The position numbers and the translations under genes were made by a program. Positions 26,702 to 38,100 of a stretch of 60,198 nucleotides of DNA are shown in pieces (the stretch's first letter is position 1; every line of letters begins with the position of its first letter). Below the pieces are notes generated by a model. It saw nothing but the letters and a program-made list of their open reading frames with translations. It searched no databases and was not told where the DNA came from. This DNA comes from Anabaena sp. 4-3. Lineage in GTDB: Bacteria; Cyanobacteriota; Cyanobacteriia; Cyanobacteriales; Nostocaceae. Location of the stretch: positions 45,732-105,929 of the forward strand of contig NZ_LUHJ01000076.1 in assembly GCF_001597745.1 (NCBI RefSeq), given 5' to 3'.

Positions 26702-27763
26702 TCACTTTTGGACAGGTTGCAATACGCCAGAACTTCTCAGTTCTGACAAGGTGGTATTGCCAGTACAAAATAGTGCTGTTTCCAGTTCAGCAATGAGGAT
26801 TTCGACCAATTCCTCAACGGCAACTTCTGATTCCACGGCGGCGGCTAAAAAAGGTCGGGCTAATCCGGCTAAGTCTGCTCCTAATGCGATCGCTTTGGCA
26901 ACATCCAAGCCGTTGCTTAGTCCACCAGACGCAATCAAGGGAATTGTCAGGTTACTAGCCCGGATAGAAGTTATACACTCTGCGGTTGGTAAACCCCAAT
27001 CGCCAAAAGTTTGTCCTAAACGGCGTTGTTTGTTGTCTTGAGCGCGTTGGCTTTCTACCTTCGCCCAGGAAGTTCCACCAGCCCCAGCCACATCAATCGC
27101 TGCTACTCCCGCATCAATTAACTTTTGTGCCATCACCGCAGAAATGCCATTGCCCACTTCTTTGGCAATCACCGGCACGGGTAACTTTTCACAAAGCTGG
27201 GCAATTTTACTTAATAAGCCCCGAAAATTTGTATCTCCTTTTGACTGGACACACTCTTGCAAGGGGTTAAGATGTAAAATCAGGGCATCAGCCTCTAGGG
27301 AGTTTACCAGATGCAAACACTCATCCAGCCCACAGCCATAATTTAGTTGCACCGCCCCCAAGTTAGCTAACAATAAAATGTCCGGCGCAAAGGAACGCAC
27401 GGCAAAGGTAGGGGCTAAATGAGGTTGTTCAATCGCAATTCTTTGTGAGCCAACCCCCATTGCTAATCGGTAGCGTTGAGCCACTGTAGCTAAACGAGTG
27501 TTAACTAACTTCGCTAACTCTGTCCCCCCAGTCATGGAAGAAATCAACAAAGGCGCACCGAGATGCTTACCTAAAAAGGTTGTTTGCAGGTTAATGTCAC
27601 TGCGGTTGATTTCCGGCAGACAATGATGAGTAAAGCGATAGCTTTCAAATCCGCTAGTTACTTGCTGAAACTGGACATCTTCTTCTAAGCAGACACGGAG
27701 GTGGTCAGCTTTGCGAGTCTCAATTTCTGTTGCAGCATTGACTGATGGTACAGTAGTAGTCAT
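26702..27763 (-). CDS. fni: Isopentenyl-diphosphate delta-isomerase, type 2 (FMN)
   Basis: 353 residues, the usual length of IDI-2. Visible family marks are [16 protein letters not shown] near the N-terminus, [14 protein letters not shown] (about 71-84), MGVGSQR (about 102) for FMN/NADPH binding, LHLNPLQE, and the C-terminal [20 protein letters not shown] phosphate-binding segment. It interconverts IPP and DMAPP. Its start overlaps the stop of the double-Rieske gene by 4 bp (ATGA), so it is co-translated with it. That tight link suggests it serves the pathway, although cyanobacteria need one IDI-2 for carotenoids and this could also be the only copy. Confidence 0.93.
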   Translation of the reverse strand: MTTTVPSVNAATEIETRKADHLRVCLEEDVQFQQVTSGFESYRFTHHCLPEINRSDINLQTTFLGKHLGAPLLISSMTGGTELAKLVNTRLATVAQRYRLAMGVGSQRIAIEQPHLAPTFAVRSFAPDILLLANLGAVQLNYGCGLDECLHLVNSLEADALILHLNPLQECVQSKGDTNFRGLLSKIAQLCEKLPVPVIAKEVGNGISAVMAQKLIDAGVAAIDVAGAGGTSWAKVESQRAQDNKQRRLGQTFGDWGLPTAECITSIRASNLTIPLIASGGLSNGLDVAKAIALGADLAGLARPFLAAAVESEVAVEELVEILIAELETALFCTGNTTLSELRSSGVLQPVQK

Positions 27764-29922
27764 AAGGGTTTCTGGTGATGACTGGTTAATGGCAGCTTCA
27801 GGCGGATAGCCTCCTGAAACTTAGCAACATCATACTCGGCAATACTGAATACACCTGTTTTCTCAAACAGCCGTGAGGAAACGCTGTCTTGACAGATATA
27901 GTTAACGCGAATGTCCTCATGTAGCGATTCCACCAGTAATTGAATATTCGCTAGTCGCGCTTTTTCAATGGCTTGACTGTGAGGATCGTTAGGGTCAAGG
28001 ACATGGCCATAACTACGCACGTGAAAACGGCATTCTCTCGGCCCGGCTGGCACTAAGGAAAAAGTTTGTACGTGTTCAGGAAATACGCTCAAGGAAAAAG
28101 GCATGGGTATTTCTTCTTGAGCCGACATGGAACAGAAGGCTGAAAAACACAGGGTTTCGGGTAAAGCCTGGTTTTCCGCCGCAAATTCTTGTAATTCCTG
28201 CTCACGTTCCCAAGAATGACGAGCGATCGCCTTAGCAGCATCATAATATTGTCGCTCGATGGGGGTTAAACTGGGTGAAGCCGGGTCACGCATGGGAATA
28301 ATCATACCGTTGATGCCTTCACAATCACTCGACACTCCAAAGCGACGAGTTAAACCTTTGTGCATCATCGGAAAGTGGTAATCTTCTAGGAAGTTCTCCC
28401 ACAGTAATTTATAATCCACCTCCACATTAATGCAATAGTGACCGATGCTACCAATCGGTTGCATCTTTTCCAGTTGGTAGGGTTCTAATAAGCCGGGTTG
28501 ATACCAACTTTCGGCTAATCTTGAACCTTCCCAAGTAAAACGAATGAAAATAAAGCCATAAAAAATGTCAATGTCGATGGGTTCTAAACCGTAATTGGGT
28601 AAACCAAATTGCGGATAGTTCGCCCGTTGGGTAACATCAGGAAGTTTACCCGCGAAAATTTCACCGCTTGCGGTGCGAATGACGTAGGCACGTTCACCTA
28701 CAATATCCAACCAAGTAAAGTTACCTGGTTGGGGAATTTCGTTAATATGACAAACAAATTGCCAAGTTGGTTTAATTAAATGCTCCACTTCCAGCGCGAA
28801 TAACGCTGCATCGCCATAAATCCAAATTGGTAATGCTTGTCTTCTTTCTTCTGCTGCAAAATCTTCTCGATGCTCAGGCTCAACTTTCGGATATTCTCTA
28901 GGCTGGCCAATTAACTGCTGTTGCTCATCCAGGCTGTAGATTCGTTGCAGCACTGCATCCAATTCTGTAGTTAAGCCATCACTATCAACGGTGAGGATAG
29001 CTTGTTTTAGTTCCCCAATTAATGAATCTAAAATTAATTGCTGGCTAAGGTTGGTTTCTCCTTGGTTGATGTCTGCAATTAGCTGCTGTAATTGTGCTTC
29101 TAAATAACCAATTCTCAACCACAGGCGAATTGTTTCTGGAAGTGTGGCTATTTCCCCATCTGCATAACCAGGACTCACAGAATTGAGCAGATTTGTAATT
29201 TCTACGCCGATGTTTTGAGGGCTTGGTGGCGGTGTTTCTGCCTGATGCTGATGATTTTGAGCAATTCTGGCAAAAACACGTTGATTGTCAGCAATTTTTG
29301 TTTCAAAAACTTGTAAACTATAATTTTTTAGGTCAAAATCTGCTCCAAACTCTCCCCTATTTGCCCCTGGTGCATTCTTGCAATGACCATCTGCGCCAAA
29401 TGCCCATCCATGATAAGGACAAAGCACTGATTTATCTGCACCTATACAACCTTTACCCTCAAATACTGGTGATTGGCGATGAGTGCAAACGTTGAGGAAA
29501 ACGCGAATCGTTCCGTCTGATTGACGTACAGCTACCAAAGGTTCTTGAAAAATCTGCACAGTCACAAAATCCCCAGGTTGGGGAATTTCTGTGGTGTGAC
29601 AAATAAAATACCAGTCTTTTTCTAATTCCGATGGTTCAACAAATATGGAACGCAGAATTTTAGCGACAAAATAATTATAAACAATTTTGATATTGACCTC
29701 TGGCTGATGATGTTGATTATATTCATCAACCGCATTTGTTAGATATTTATAGGCTGTTTCCACAGCAGTATCGTGCTTTGCTGCTAGTAGATTAGTAATA
29801 AAATTATTCCAGGCTAGTTCATCATTTTTAGCGAAATTATTACCCATAGCAGCAAGGTTATATTGCTGCCTTCCCACTTCCACAAAAAGTTTACATAGTT
29901 CCTTTTCTTTCACTAAAACCAT
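27760..29922 (-). CDS. Double-Rieske non-haem iron oxygenase with one dead Rieske domain
   Basis: 720 residues. An all-helical N-terminus (1-95) precedes Rieske domain 1 (100-222) with a complete [2Fe-2S] site: Cys146-x-His148 and Cys168-x2-His171 (CPYHGW). A helical linker (about 235-360) follows. Rieske domain 2 (about 380-465) aligns with the first (EIPQPG in both), but the stretch with the Cys/His ligands is deleted. The C-terminal catalytic domain keeps the mononuclear iron motif EDYHFPMMH (His516, His521). So one half supplies electrons and the other the reaction centre. Start and stop are clean, and the gene overlaps the IPP isomerase gene. Likely oxidises a cluster intermediate, perhaps an isoprenoid carbon. 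Confidence 0.9.
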   Translation of the reverse strand: MVLVKEKELCKLFVEVGRQQYNLAAMGNNFAKNDELAWNNFITNLLAAKHDTAVETAYKYLTNAVDEYNQHHQPEVNIKIVYNYFVAKILRSIFVEPSELEKDWYFICHTTEIPQPGDFVTVQIFQEPLVAVRQSDGTIRVFLNVCTHRQSPVFEGKGCIGADKSVLCPYHGWAFGADGHCKNAPGANRGEFGADFDLKNYSLQVFETKIADNQRVFARIAQNHQHQAETPPPSPQNIGVEITNLLNSVSPGYADGEIATLPETIRLWLRIGYLEAQLQQLIADINQGETNLSQQLILDSLIGELKQAILTVDSDGLTTELDAVLQRIYSLDEQQQLIGQPREYPKVEPEHREDFAAEERRQALPIWIYGDAALFALEVEHLIKPTWQFVCHINEIPQPGNFTWLDIVGERAYVIRTASGEIFAGKLPDVTQRANYPQFGLPNYGLEPIDIDIFYGFIFIRFTWEGSRLAESWYQPGLLEPYQLEKMQPIGSIGHYCINVEVDYKLLWENFLEDYHFPMMHKGLTRRFGVSSDCEGINGMIIPMRDPASPSLTPIERQYYDAAKAIARHSWEREQELQEFAAENQALPETLCFSAFCSMSAQEEIPMPFSLSVFPEHVQTFSLVPAGPRECRFHVRSYGHVLDPNDPHSQAIEKARLANIQLLVESLHEDIRVNYICQDSVSSRLFEKTGVFSIAEYDVAKFQEAIRLKLPLTSHHQKPL

Positions 29923-30096
29923 CTCATTTATTCCCTGATTTTCATTTTATAACAAACTGGTTTTTTAAAGATGCTTAAAAAGTTTTTTTGTGTTACTTCG
30001 CCTACCGCAAGCGGTTCAGCTTGAGTGGATGAGAAAGCTTCAAATTATTTTGTTTGTTAATCACCTAGTGGTAAGGAATAGTGAGAAACTATCGTC

Positions 30097-30675
30097 TTAC
30101 ACTCGCAATGAGTTGTTATTTAATTGTGGCACTACTAAAGAATCAATGTAACCTAATTGTTCTAACTTGTTTAAAATTTTATTAGCACTTTCGGCAACAC
30201 TTTCTTGATTAGTTTTGCATTCAATATCTGGTGTGAGAGGTATTTCGTATAAATCATCAATTCCGGTGAAGTTTTTGATTTCCCCGGCTCTAGCTTTTTT
30301 ATACAAACCTTTCACATCTCGCTGTTCGCAAACTTCTAAGGGTGCATTGACGTATACTTCAATAAAATCACCGATTTTTGCTTTCACTTCTTGGCGAACT
30401 GCTCGATATGGTGAGATGGCTGAAACCAGGACAATGACGTTATTTCTAGTTAACAGGTGAGCGACAAAACCAATGCGCCGAATATTTTCGTCCCTATCCT
30501 CCTTGCTGAAAGTTAAACCTTTACTTAAGTTTTGTCGGACTACATCGCCATCTAGCACTTCCAGTTTATAACCGTGCGATCGCAGTTCTGTTTCTAAATA
30601 CTGACTGATGGTAGTTTTACCAGCACCACTCAAACCAGTTAACCAAATTGTCACACCACGTTGTTGTTTCACCAC
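30097..30675 (-). CDS. cysC: Adenylylsulfate (APS) kinase
   Basis: 192 residues, GTG start behind an AGAGGTGGG ribosome-binding site. P-loop GLSGAGKTT (about 14-22), LDGDVVRQNL, DRDENIRRIGFVA and AISPYRAVR are the classical CysC motifs. It phosphorylates APS to PAPS, the sulfuryl donor for sulfotransferases. It lies in the biosynthetic operon with a sulfotransferase domain encoded in NRPS 1, so it probably raises the PAPS supply for product sulfation. General sulfate assimilation remains possible. 18 bp separate it from the SnoaL-like gene. Confidence 0.93.
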   Translation of the reverse strand: MVKQQRGVTIWLTGLSGAGKTTISQYLETELRSHGYKLEVLDGDVVRQNLSKGLTFSKEDRDENIRRIGFVAHLLTRNNVIVLVSAISPYRAVRQEVKAKIGDFIEVYVNAPLEVCEQRDVKGLYKKARAGEIKNFTGIDDLYEIPLTPDIECKTNQESVAESANKILNKLEQLGYIDSLVVPQLNNNSLRV

Positions 30676-30693
30676 CCCACCTCTACAATTTTC

Positions 30694-31074
30694 CTAAACG
30701 GCTGGTCTAAAAAAGTGTGTTTTGCGAGTTTTAATCTTACCTTTCTCAAAAGAGTAGACATCAGCAAAAAGTTCATCTATTTGACAAGCTTCTTTGCTAA
30801 CGCCCACAAATCTCCCCCAACAAGCTCCATAACTGCCATCAATTGTAACACGCTCGATGTAATGTTTACCTGATGCAATTACTCTTTCCATTTTATAAAA
30901 CTTCAGCAAGCGTTCAATGCCAACAAAAGCATTGTAACCCGGACGCTCATAGATGATATTTTTATCAAAAATATTTGTGAGATTTTCCCATTGACAGGCA
31001 TCAACAGCATGAAATAAATCAATTACTAATTCACTGTAATCTGTGAGGATTTGCGAGTTACCATTGAAATACAT
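30694..31074 (-). CDS. SnoaL-like / NTF2-fold small protein
   Basis: 126 residues from the ATG at 31074, chosen because AGGAGT lies 6 bases upstream; a longer frame would start at 31113. The pattern ELVIDLFHAVDACQWENL, IIYERPGY, GIERLLKFYK and the alternating C-terminal strands (RVTIDGSYGACWGRFVG, ELFADVYSFEKGKI) fit the SnoaL/NTF2-like cone fold, whose members include cyclases, isomerases and hydrolases. Asp/His candidates are present, but the activity cannot be called. It sits between the class I isoprenoid-like gene and the APS kinase gene; a cyclisation or isomerisation step in the pathway is possible. Confidence 0.75.
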   Translation of the reverse strand: MYFNGNSQILTDYSELVIDLFHAVDACQWENLTNIFDKNIIYERPGYNAFVGIERLLKFYKMERVIASGKHYIERVTIDGSYGACWGRFVGVSKEACQIDELFADVYSFEKGKIKTRKTHFFRPAV

Positions 31075-31188
31075 AATTACACTCCTGTTATGTATTTTGT
31101 TTCGCTGCTTCAATCAGTTGCTAATAACCAATACCGGATATTAATCAATACCTAGCAATTGGCTATTAGCCATAAGCAATATTTGATA

Positions 31189-32013
31189 TTATTCTTCCAG
31201 AATTGGTTCAGGAATCACGGGTACTGGATGGTCAAGTCGATAGGCATTCCAAGGTTTGAGAAAAGCTTCTCGTCTCATTCCCGAAAACCTACTGATTTGT
31301 TTATGATATAGACTTTCGTAAAAATCTAACTCTTTCTTTAAGTAATAGGGAGCTTTTTCCCCATAAATTTTGACAAACATTCTATAAGTATTATAATGTT
31401 TAGCGGCCACATCCTCTGTATAAGACATCAAATCATCCTCGATGTCATTTAAAACTTCTAAAGGCCACATCAGTCTTAGTTCTTCATTTAACTCATCTTC
31501 TTGGTAATTTAAACCTAACATTTTCAGCAAAGTACAGTGCAGAATTCGATAGTCAGAAGAACGCAATTCTGCCGCCTGTTTAATCATGCCATGAGTCACA
31601 TGAGAACTAGATAATAACTTTGTTTCTAATTCAAAATACTCGCCTAGCTTCTCCATATAAAATTCAACTTGGCAATGTTTGAGATTATATTCTTCCAAAA
31701 CAGCTAGAATCATTTCCTGTTTTGCTTGCCAAGGGGAATTTTGCAGTTTTTCACAACCATCATGTTGGATTCTTTCTACTTCGTCATCAGTTTGATAAAC
31801 CAGAGCTTCGATAAAACCTAAGATGGGATAAAACCGAAAGAAGTCATTCATTGAGAGATTATAAATTGGAAAATAATAAAGGATAAATTCTCTCAATACT
31901 CTGCTAGACCGCCGCATACTTTGATAAGAAATGCAGGAGATTTTGGAAGCGAGTTTATTAACTAAAACTCCTGAATCCCGCGTGGTTGTGAGTGTTGCTT
32001 TCGAGATTGTCAT
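31189..32013 (-). CDS. Putative class I isoprenoid-synthase-fold protein
   Basis: 274 residues from the ATG at 32013 (a TTG lies two codons earlier). All-helical. It carries TDDEVE (DDxxE-like, about 76-80) and, about 110 residues later, NDIEDDLMS (about 189-197), which together resemble the two metal-binding motifs of class I terpene synthases and prenyl-diphosphate enzymes; an Arg/Asp pair (ELRSSDYR) lies about 35 residues before the second motif. Overall similarity to a named family is not obvious to me. It follows NRPS 1 by about 90 bp, and an IPP isomerase is encoded further down, which supports an isoprenoid substrate. Could be something else with chance acidic motifs. Confidence 0.5.
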   Translation of the reverse strand: MTISKATLTTTRDSGVLVNKLASKISCISYQSMRRSSRVLREFILYYFPIYNLSMNDFFRFYPILGFIEALVYQTDDEVERIQHDGCEKLQNSPWQAKQEMILAVLEEYNLKHCQVEFYMEKLGEYFELETKLLSSSHVTHGMIKQAAELRSSDYRILHCTLLKMLGLNYQEDELNEELRLMWPLEVLNDIEDDLMSYTEDVAAKHYNTYRMFVKIYGEKAPYYLKKELDFYESLYHKQISRFSGMRREAFLKPWNAYRLDHPVPVIPEPILEE

Positions 32014-32103
32014 AAACAATGAATATTATTGGTATGGAAGAAGGAAAACAAGGGACAAAGTGATGACAAATCTTCTCTTAATAGAGATGAGTTGTGAACT
32101 ACT

Positions 32104-35100
32104 TTATTCAATTTCTGCTAGCAGTTCATCCAAGGCTTCTTGACTCAAATTAACTTCGGGAAAATCTGAAGGTGTATAACCTCCTGCTTCTGTTGATAAA
32201 CAGTGGTCAATAATTGCTTCTAGGGTTTTCACATAGTTGTTAGCCAAGTTTTCTACTGTAGACTGGTGATGGAAAGCCGAGCTATATTTCCACTCCAGTT
32301 GCAATCTGCCCTCAATCACTAATCCATTCACATTCAACAAATGGCGGCGTTGTCCTTTGGGAGAGTGAATAGAACCGCTAGATTCTTGAGCATATTTCCA
32401 ACCCAGAGACGCTAGGTGTGTTTGGTCGAATTGACCTAAGTAGTTGAAGCTGACCTGAGCTTGGGGAAGTAGCCCAAGTTGCTGATTGATGGCTGCATCC
32501 CGGCTGAGATACCGCAGGATACCGTAGCCAATACCTCGGTTGGGGATGTGTCGCAGTTGCTCCTTGACTGACTTAAGAGCTTCTCCAGGGTGGTGAAGAC
32601 CTGCTTTTAAGCAAACGGGAAAGATACTGGTAAACCAGCCGACTGTCCGGGACAAGTCTACATCTGTAAATAAGTCCTCCCGTCCGTGTCCTTCTAATTC
32701 AATCAGTAGAGAATCGTAGCCTGTCCATTGGGCAAAACTTTCTACTAATGCGGTCAATAGTACATCGTTAATTTGGGTGTTGTACGCGACCGGGACATCC
32801 TGTAGCAGAGCGCGAGTCTGTTCTATACTCAGGGATACAGAAACAGTGCGACTTGAGCCGACAGTGTTGGCTGATGCAGTAGCGGGAAAGTCTAAGGGTA
32901 AAGGAGCAACTGCGAACTGCATGGAGTCGAGCCAATAGTCTATTTCCCGGTGCAGTTCTGGATCTGCTGCATAATTCTGCAATCGAATTGCCCAATCTTT
33001 AAAGGATGTGGTTTTTGCAGGGAGTTGGATGTGATTTCCACTATCTAATTGTTTGTAGGCTTGAGATAAATCTTCTAGCAATATCCGCCAGGAAATCCCA
33101 TCTACCGCTAGGTGATGGATGACAATTAGCAGCCGACTAGGAGAAGATTCGCCTAAGTTAAACAGCAGGACTCGCATGAGCGGCCCGTCTGCTAAATTTA
33201 GCGATCGCTGGATTTCCTCTGCCTGACTCTCAATAGCTTTTGTTTGTGCTGCTGGAGCAAGATGGGATAAATCAGCGATCGCTAAGGATAGGTCATCGCA
33301 CACATCACTGTTGTACTGCTGCCATTGCGTTGCTTGCTGCACATACCGCAGTCTTAAAGCATCGTGATGGTATAACAGCTTTTGTAATGCCTGTTCTAAT
33401 AATTCCGGCTTGATATGGGGCGGAACTTCTAGCAGGACGGATTGGTTAAAGTGATGGGGTTCGGCTAAATTCCGCTCAAAGAACCAATGCTGAATCGGTG
33501 TTAAGGGAACATTGCCTGTAACTAAGCCTTGTTCTGCCTTTTGGGTGGTATTTGTCACCGCTACGGCAGCTAACTCAGCGATGGTTTGATGCTGAAATAG
33601 CTGTTTTGGAGTTAATTTTAATCCAGCTTGATTGGCTCTGGCGATAATTTGGATACCGATAATGGAATCGCCACCCAACTCAAAGAAGTTGTCATGAATG
33701 CAAACTTGTTTCAATAGTAAAACATCTTGCCAAATTTGCAACAGTATTTTTTCGTTATCGGTGCGGGGAGCAACCAAGCTATTGGAGTCATTCAACTCAA
33801 ACTCTGGTACTGGTAAGGCACGACGGTCTACTTTACCATTGGGGGTAATTGGTAAAGCTGCCATCACTGTGAAGGATGCCGGCACCATATAATCAGGTAG
33901 CTTTTGCTTGAGGAAGGCTCGCAACTCGCTACTGGTGGGCTGTGTTCCTTCGGGGATCAAGTATGCTGCTAAACTCTTGCTCCCCGGTTTGTCTTCTCTG
34001 GCAATCACCACAGCATCCCGTACTTGGGGATGTTGAGTTAAAACCACCTCAATTTCCGCCAGTTCTATGCGGAAGCCCCGGATTTTTACTTGGTTGTCAA
34101 TGCGACTGAAAAATTCTATATTCCCGTCGGGTAAATAACGTACTAAATCCCCAGTTTTATACAGGCGATCGCTCTCTGGATGTCCAAAGGGATTAGGTAT
34201 AAATTTTTGCTGATTAAGTCCGGGACGATTCCAGTAACCCCTAGCTAAACCAGCACCACCCACACACATTTCACCCCAAACCCCGACGGGTACAGGTTGG
34301 AGATTCGAGTCTAAAATATATACCTGGGTATTACCAATCACACGCCCAATGGGAATTGACTTCTCAAGTTGAGTATCCGGCGTGACCGGGAAGCAAGTAG
34401 TAAATACTGTGTTTTCCGTAGGGCCGTAACCGTTGAGGAATTTACAATTTTTCAGTTCTTGCACAACTTTTTGAACGTGAGCTACAGATAATACATCACC
34501 ACCGCTCATCAGTTGACGTACAGGTTGTAAATCTGACAACCTTTCATCTACCATCAGATGGAATAAGCTGGCTGTGAGCCATAAAATACTCACCTGATAG
34601 CGTTGAATAATTTCCCCTAACTCTTCTAAAGATGGCTTTTGACTTGGCATCAAGACAAGCTTTGCACCATTCAAAAGACAAGGCCAAATTTCTAAGGTGG
34701 AAGCATCAAAGGACAGGGGGCCAAGTTGCAAAAAGACTTCTTGGGGTGTTAATGACGCATAGTTTGTTCCCTTAGCCAAGCGGACAACATTTCTATGGAT
34801 AATGCAAACACCTTTGGGGATGCCTGTAGAACCAGAGGTATACATGATGTGAGTCAGGTTGTCTGGTGTCACATCTGTTTTTAGGTTCTCTGGGCTGTAT
34901 TGGCTGAAGATTTCCTGATCTGTGTCTAAACAAATCACCTTAGCTGAGTTGGGGGGTAATAATCCTCTCAACTGCTGTTGGATCAGTAGCACTGATACCC
35001 CTGTATCTTGGAACATATAAGCCAAGCGTTCTTGGGGATAGGCAGGATCAAAGGGAACATAAGCACCCCCGGCTTTGTTGATGGCTAGGATACCGATGAT

Positions 35101-38100
35101 CATTTCTAGCGATCGCTCAACGCAAATCCCCACCAATACTTCTTTCTCAACTCCCAAGGTTTGTAAATAGTGCGCCAGTTGATTGGCGCGATCGTTCAAT
35201 TCCCGATATGTTAAACACTCATCTTCATACACCACCGCTACAGCGTCGGGTGTTTGTTCTACCTGTTCCTCAAATAGCTCATGAATACACTTGCTATCAG
35301 GATAAGGTATGTGAGTATCATTCCATTCCACCAACAACTGATGAAGTTCACCCTCAGTTAGCAATGGTAAAGTACCTATCGATTGCTGTGGGTTGGCGAC
35401 AATTCCCGCTAATAATGTTTGGAAATGACCGCTCATTCGAGCAATTCTGTCTTCGTCAAACAAATCGGTGTTGTATTGCCAAAACCCTTGTAAGCAGTTG
35501 CCTTGTTCCCACATTTGTAATGTCAGGTCAACCTTGGCATTAACATTATCTAGATGTAGAGGATTAACAGCTAACTCAGGCGTGTCTAACTGTTCCATTG
35601 GCGCATTCTGCAATGCAAACATCACCTGGAATAAGGGACTGTGGCTGAGACTGCGCTCTATTTGTAAAGCTTCGACAATCTGCTCAAAGGGTACGTCTTG
35701 GTTAGCGTAGGCATCCATAGAGGTAGAACGTACTTGAGTCAGTAGTTCTGAGAAACTGGGATTGCCTTCTAGGCGAGTTCGCATCACCAAGGTATTGACA
35801 AAAAAGCCAATTAACCCTTCTATATCTTGTTGATTGCGGCTAGCGATGGGTGTCCCTAACAGTATGTCTGTCTGTCCACTGTAACGGCACAACAGGGTAG
35901 CATAAGCCGCCATCAAGGTCATAAATAGGGTAGTTCCTGACTTTTGGCTGAGTTCTTTTAGGGATGCTGTTAGTGTTGCATCTATCTGGAAGGAAAAACA
36001 CCAACCCCGGAAAGTCTGCACGGAGGGACGCGGCCTGTCTGTCGGTAGTTCTAAAAGTGGTGGTGCGTCGGCTAACTGTTGCTTCCAGTAATTGATTTGG
36101 GTTTGTAATGCTTCACCTTGCAACCATTGACGCTGCCAAATCGTAAAGTCGGCGTATTGAATCGGTAACTCTGGCAGGGGAGAAGCATCACCTACTAAGA
36201 AACTGCGATACAAACTTGATAGTTCTTTGATGAATACTCCCATTGACCAACCATCACCGATGATGTGGTGCATGGTCAATAATAAAGCATAGGATTCTGG
36301 CTCTAGTTGGACTAAGGTAACTCGCAGTAAAAGTCCTTTGGTGAGGTCAAAGGGTTGTAGTTGATCTTGGGTGGCTACCAGTTGCAGTTGTTCTAACTGT
36401 GCTTGTCCTGAGAATTTCTGCAAGTCCACTACCGCAAGTTTTATAGTTGCCTGGGGAGCAATTACTTGTGCAGGTGTACCTGCTACAGAACTAAAGGTAG
36501 TGCGTAAAATTTCGTGACGGCGGATAATCTCGTTGAGGCTACTTTCTAAAACTGCTATATTTAAGCGTCCATTCAAACGAACCGCTTTAAACATATTGTA
36601 GAAAGGGTTGTCAGGCTCTAATTGAGCTAAAACCCATAACCTCTGTTGGGCGAAGGAAAGAGGAAATTCTTGATATTCTGTGGTACTTCCCCGACTGACT
36701 GGCGGAATCACAAGGTTATTTCTTTGATTATCTGTTCCCTCTTCCCTTTGATATCCCAAAGACTCTGCTACTTGCCAAGCTATATTACTTAAAAAGTCTG
36801 TCTTGTAATACTGCTTCCAACTCTCGGCGGTGTCGGGATTAATGCTTTGATGTTGGTGAAATTTCACATCTCCCACCATTCTCGACTGGGCGTAAATACC
36901 ATCAGTCATGCGCTGCTTTTTCTCTTTGTATGGTTGCAGCATCTCAGGATGGAAGTCTACCCCTAAAAATTGGCAGAGTCTTTCTACAGTAGTCTGTGGT
37001 TGATTAACTATGTCTTCAAATTTGAGTTGATACTGTCTTTCTGGTGGAATTTCTTGCAGGAATTGCAGAATATTTTGATGGCTAATTAACCATACTAATT
37101 CAGCGAGTTGTCGTCTATTGAAAGGATGTTGATAGGGAAATGTTTGTTCTACTCTGGCTTCTTCATAAGAGCGCATCGTTGCTAATGGATGGCGCACTAA
37201 ATGAATGTAGAGTGGGTTTTGGAAGTTGATTTCTGCTCGTTTAAGGGTTTCTAAATCTATGGAATAGGAGGGGGTTTTGTCTACTAAGATTTTCTTGCCT
37301 AGCCATTGCTGGATCAGGTGGTAAAATTGCTTGGTGGTGAGATTTTGGGCTTCCAATTCCTCCATTAGTGCGATCGCTTCTTCTGGACTACACCCTTTAA
37401 TTTGCATGATGGTGCGAATTGTCCCTTCTGCCCAAAAGCTATAACGTCCAGAAAATGCGGCTTTTCTGTCTGCAAGGGTATTAAATGTCAGCAGTTCCAA
37501 TTCTGGCGGTGCAAACAGTTGCGGATTTCCCCCCAGGATGACGCGCAGTAAGGTTGAGCCGCTACGATGAGGCGAAAGGATAAAGATGGCGGGTGGGTTT
37601 TTCTCTGTGTCTTTGTCTATTGGGGGAGCAATGGCGGGTATCAAGGAACGCATTTGTAAAACTTTTGTTTCATCGATGCGTTCTTGTGGTATGTCAATAA
37701 TTGCTGTGGTTTGTTTACCTAAGAGTTTGGCTGCTGTCTGTGGGTAGTTTTCTTCTATGTATGCTGCTAGATTTGCTACTGTTTTAGTATCAAATAGAAC
37801 AACGAAGTGAATGATTTCGTTTAATTGGGCTTGCAGTTTATTAATCAGAATCGCTCCCCGAATGGAATCGCCGCCTAGCTCAAAGAAGTTATCATTGATA
37901 CCTACTTTGTCAAGTTTGAGGATTTCTGCAAAGAGGTTGGCGATCGCTTTTTCTATGGGTGTGCGAGGTGCAATAAATTCTATCTCTAGCTGGGGACGTT
38001 GGCGTTGTTGTCGGGATGCTATCTCTTTTTGGATGAGTTCGGGGGTGTAGAGATTTCGGGCTATGCGTTGATAGAAGTCGGAGGGGGGATTTATTTCACG

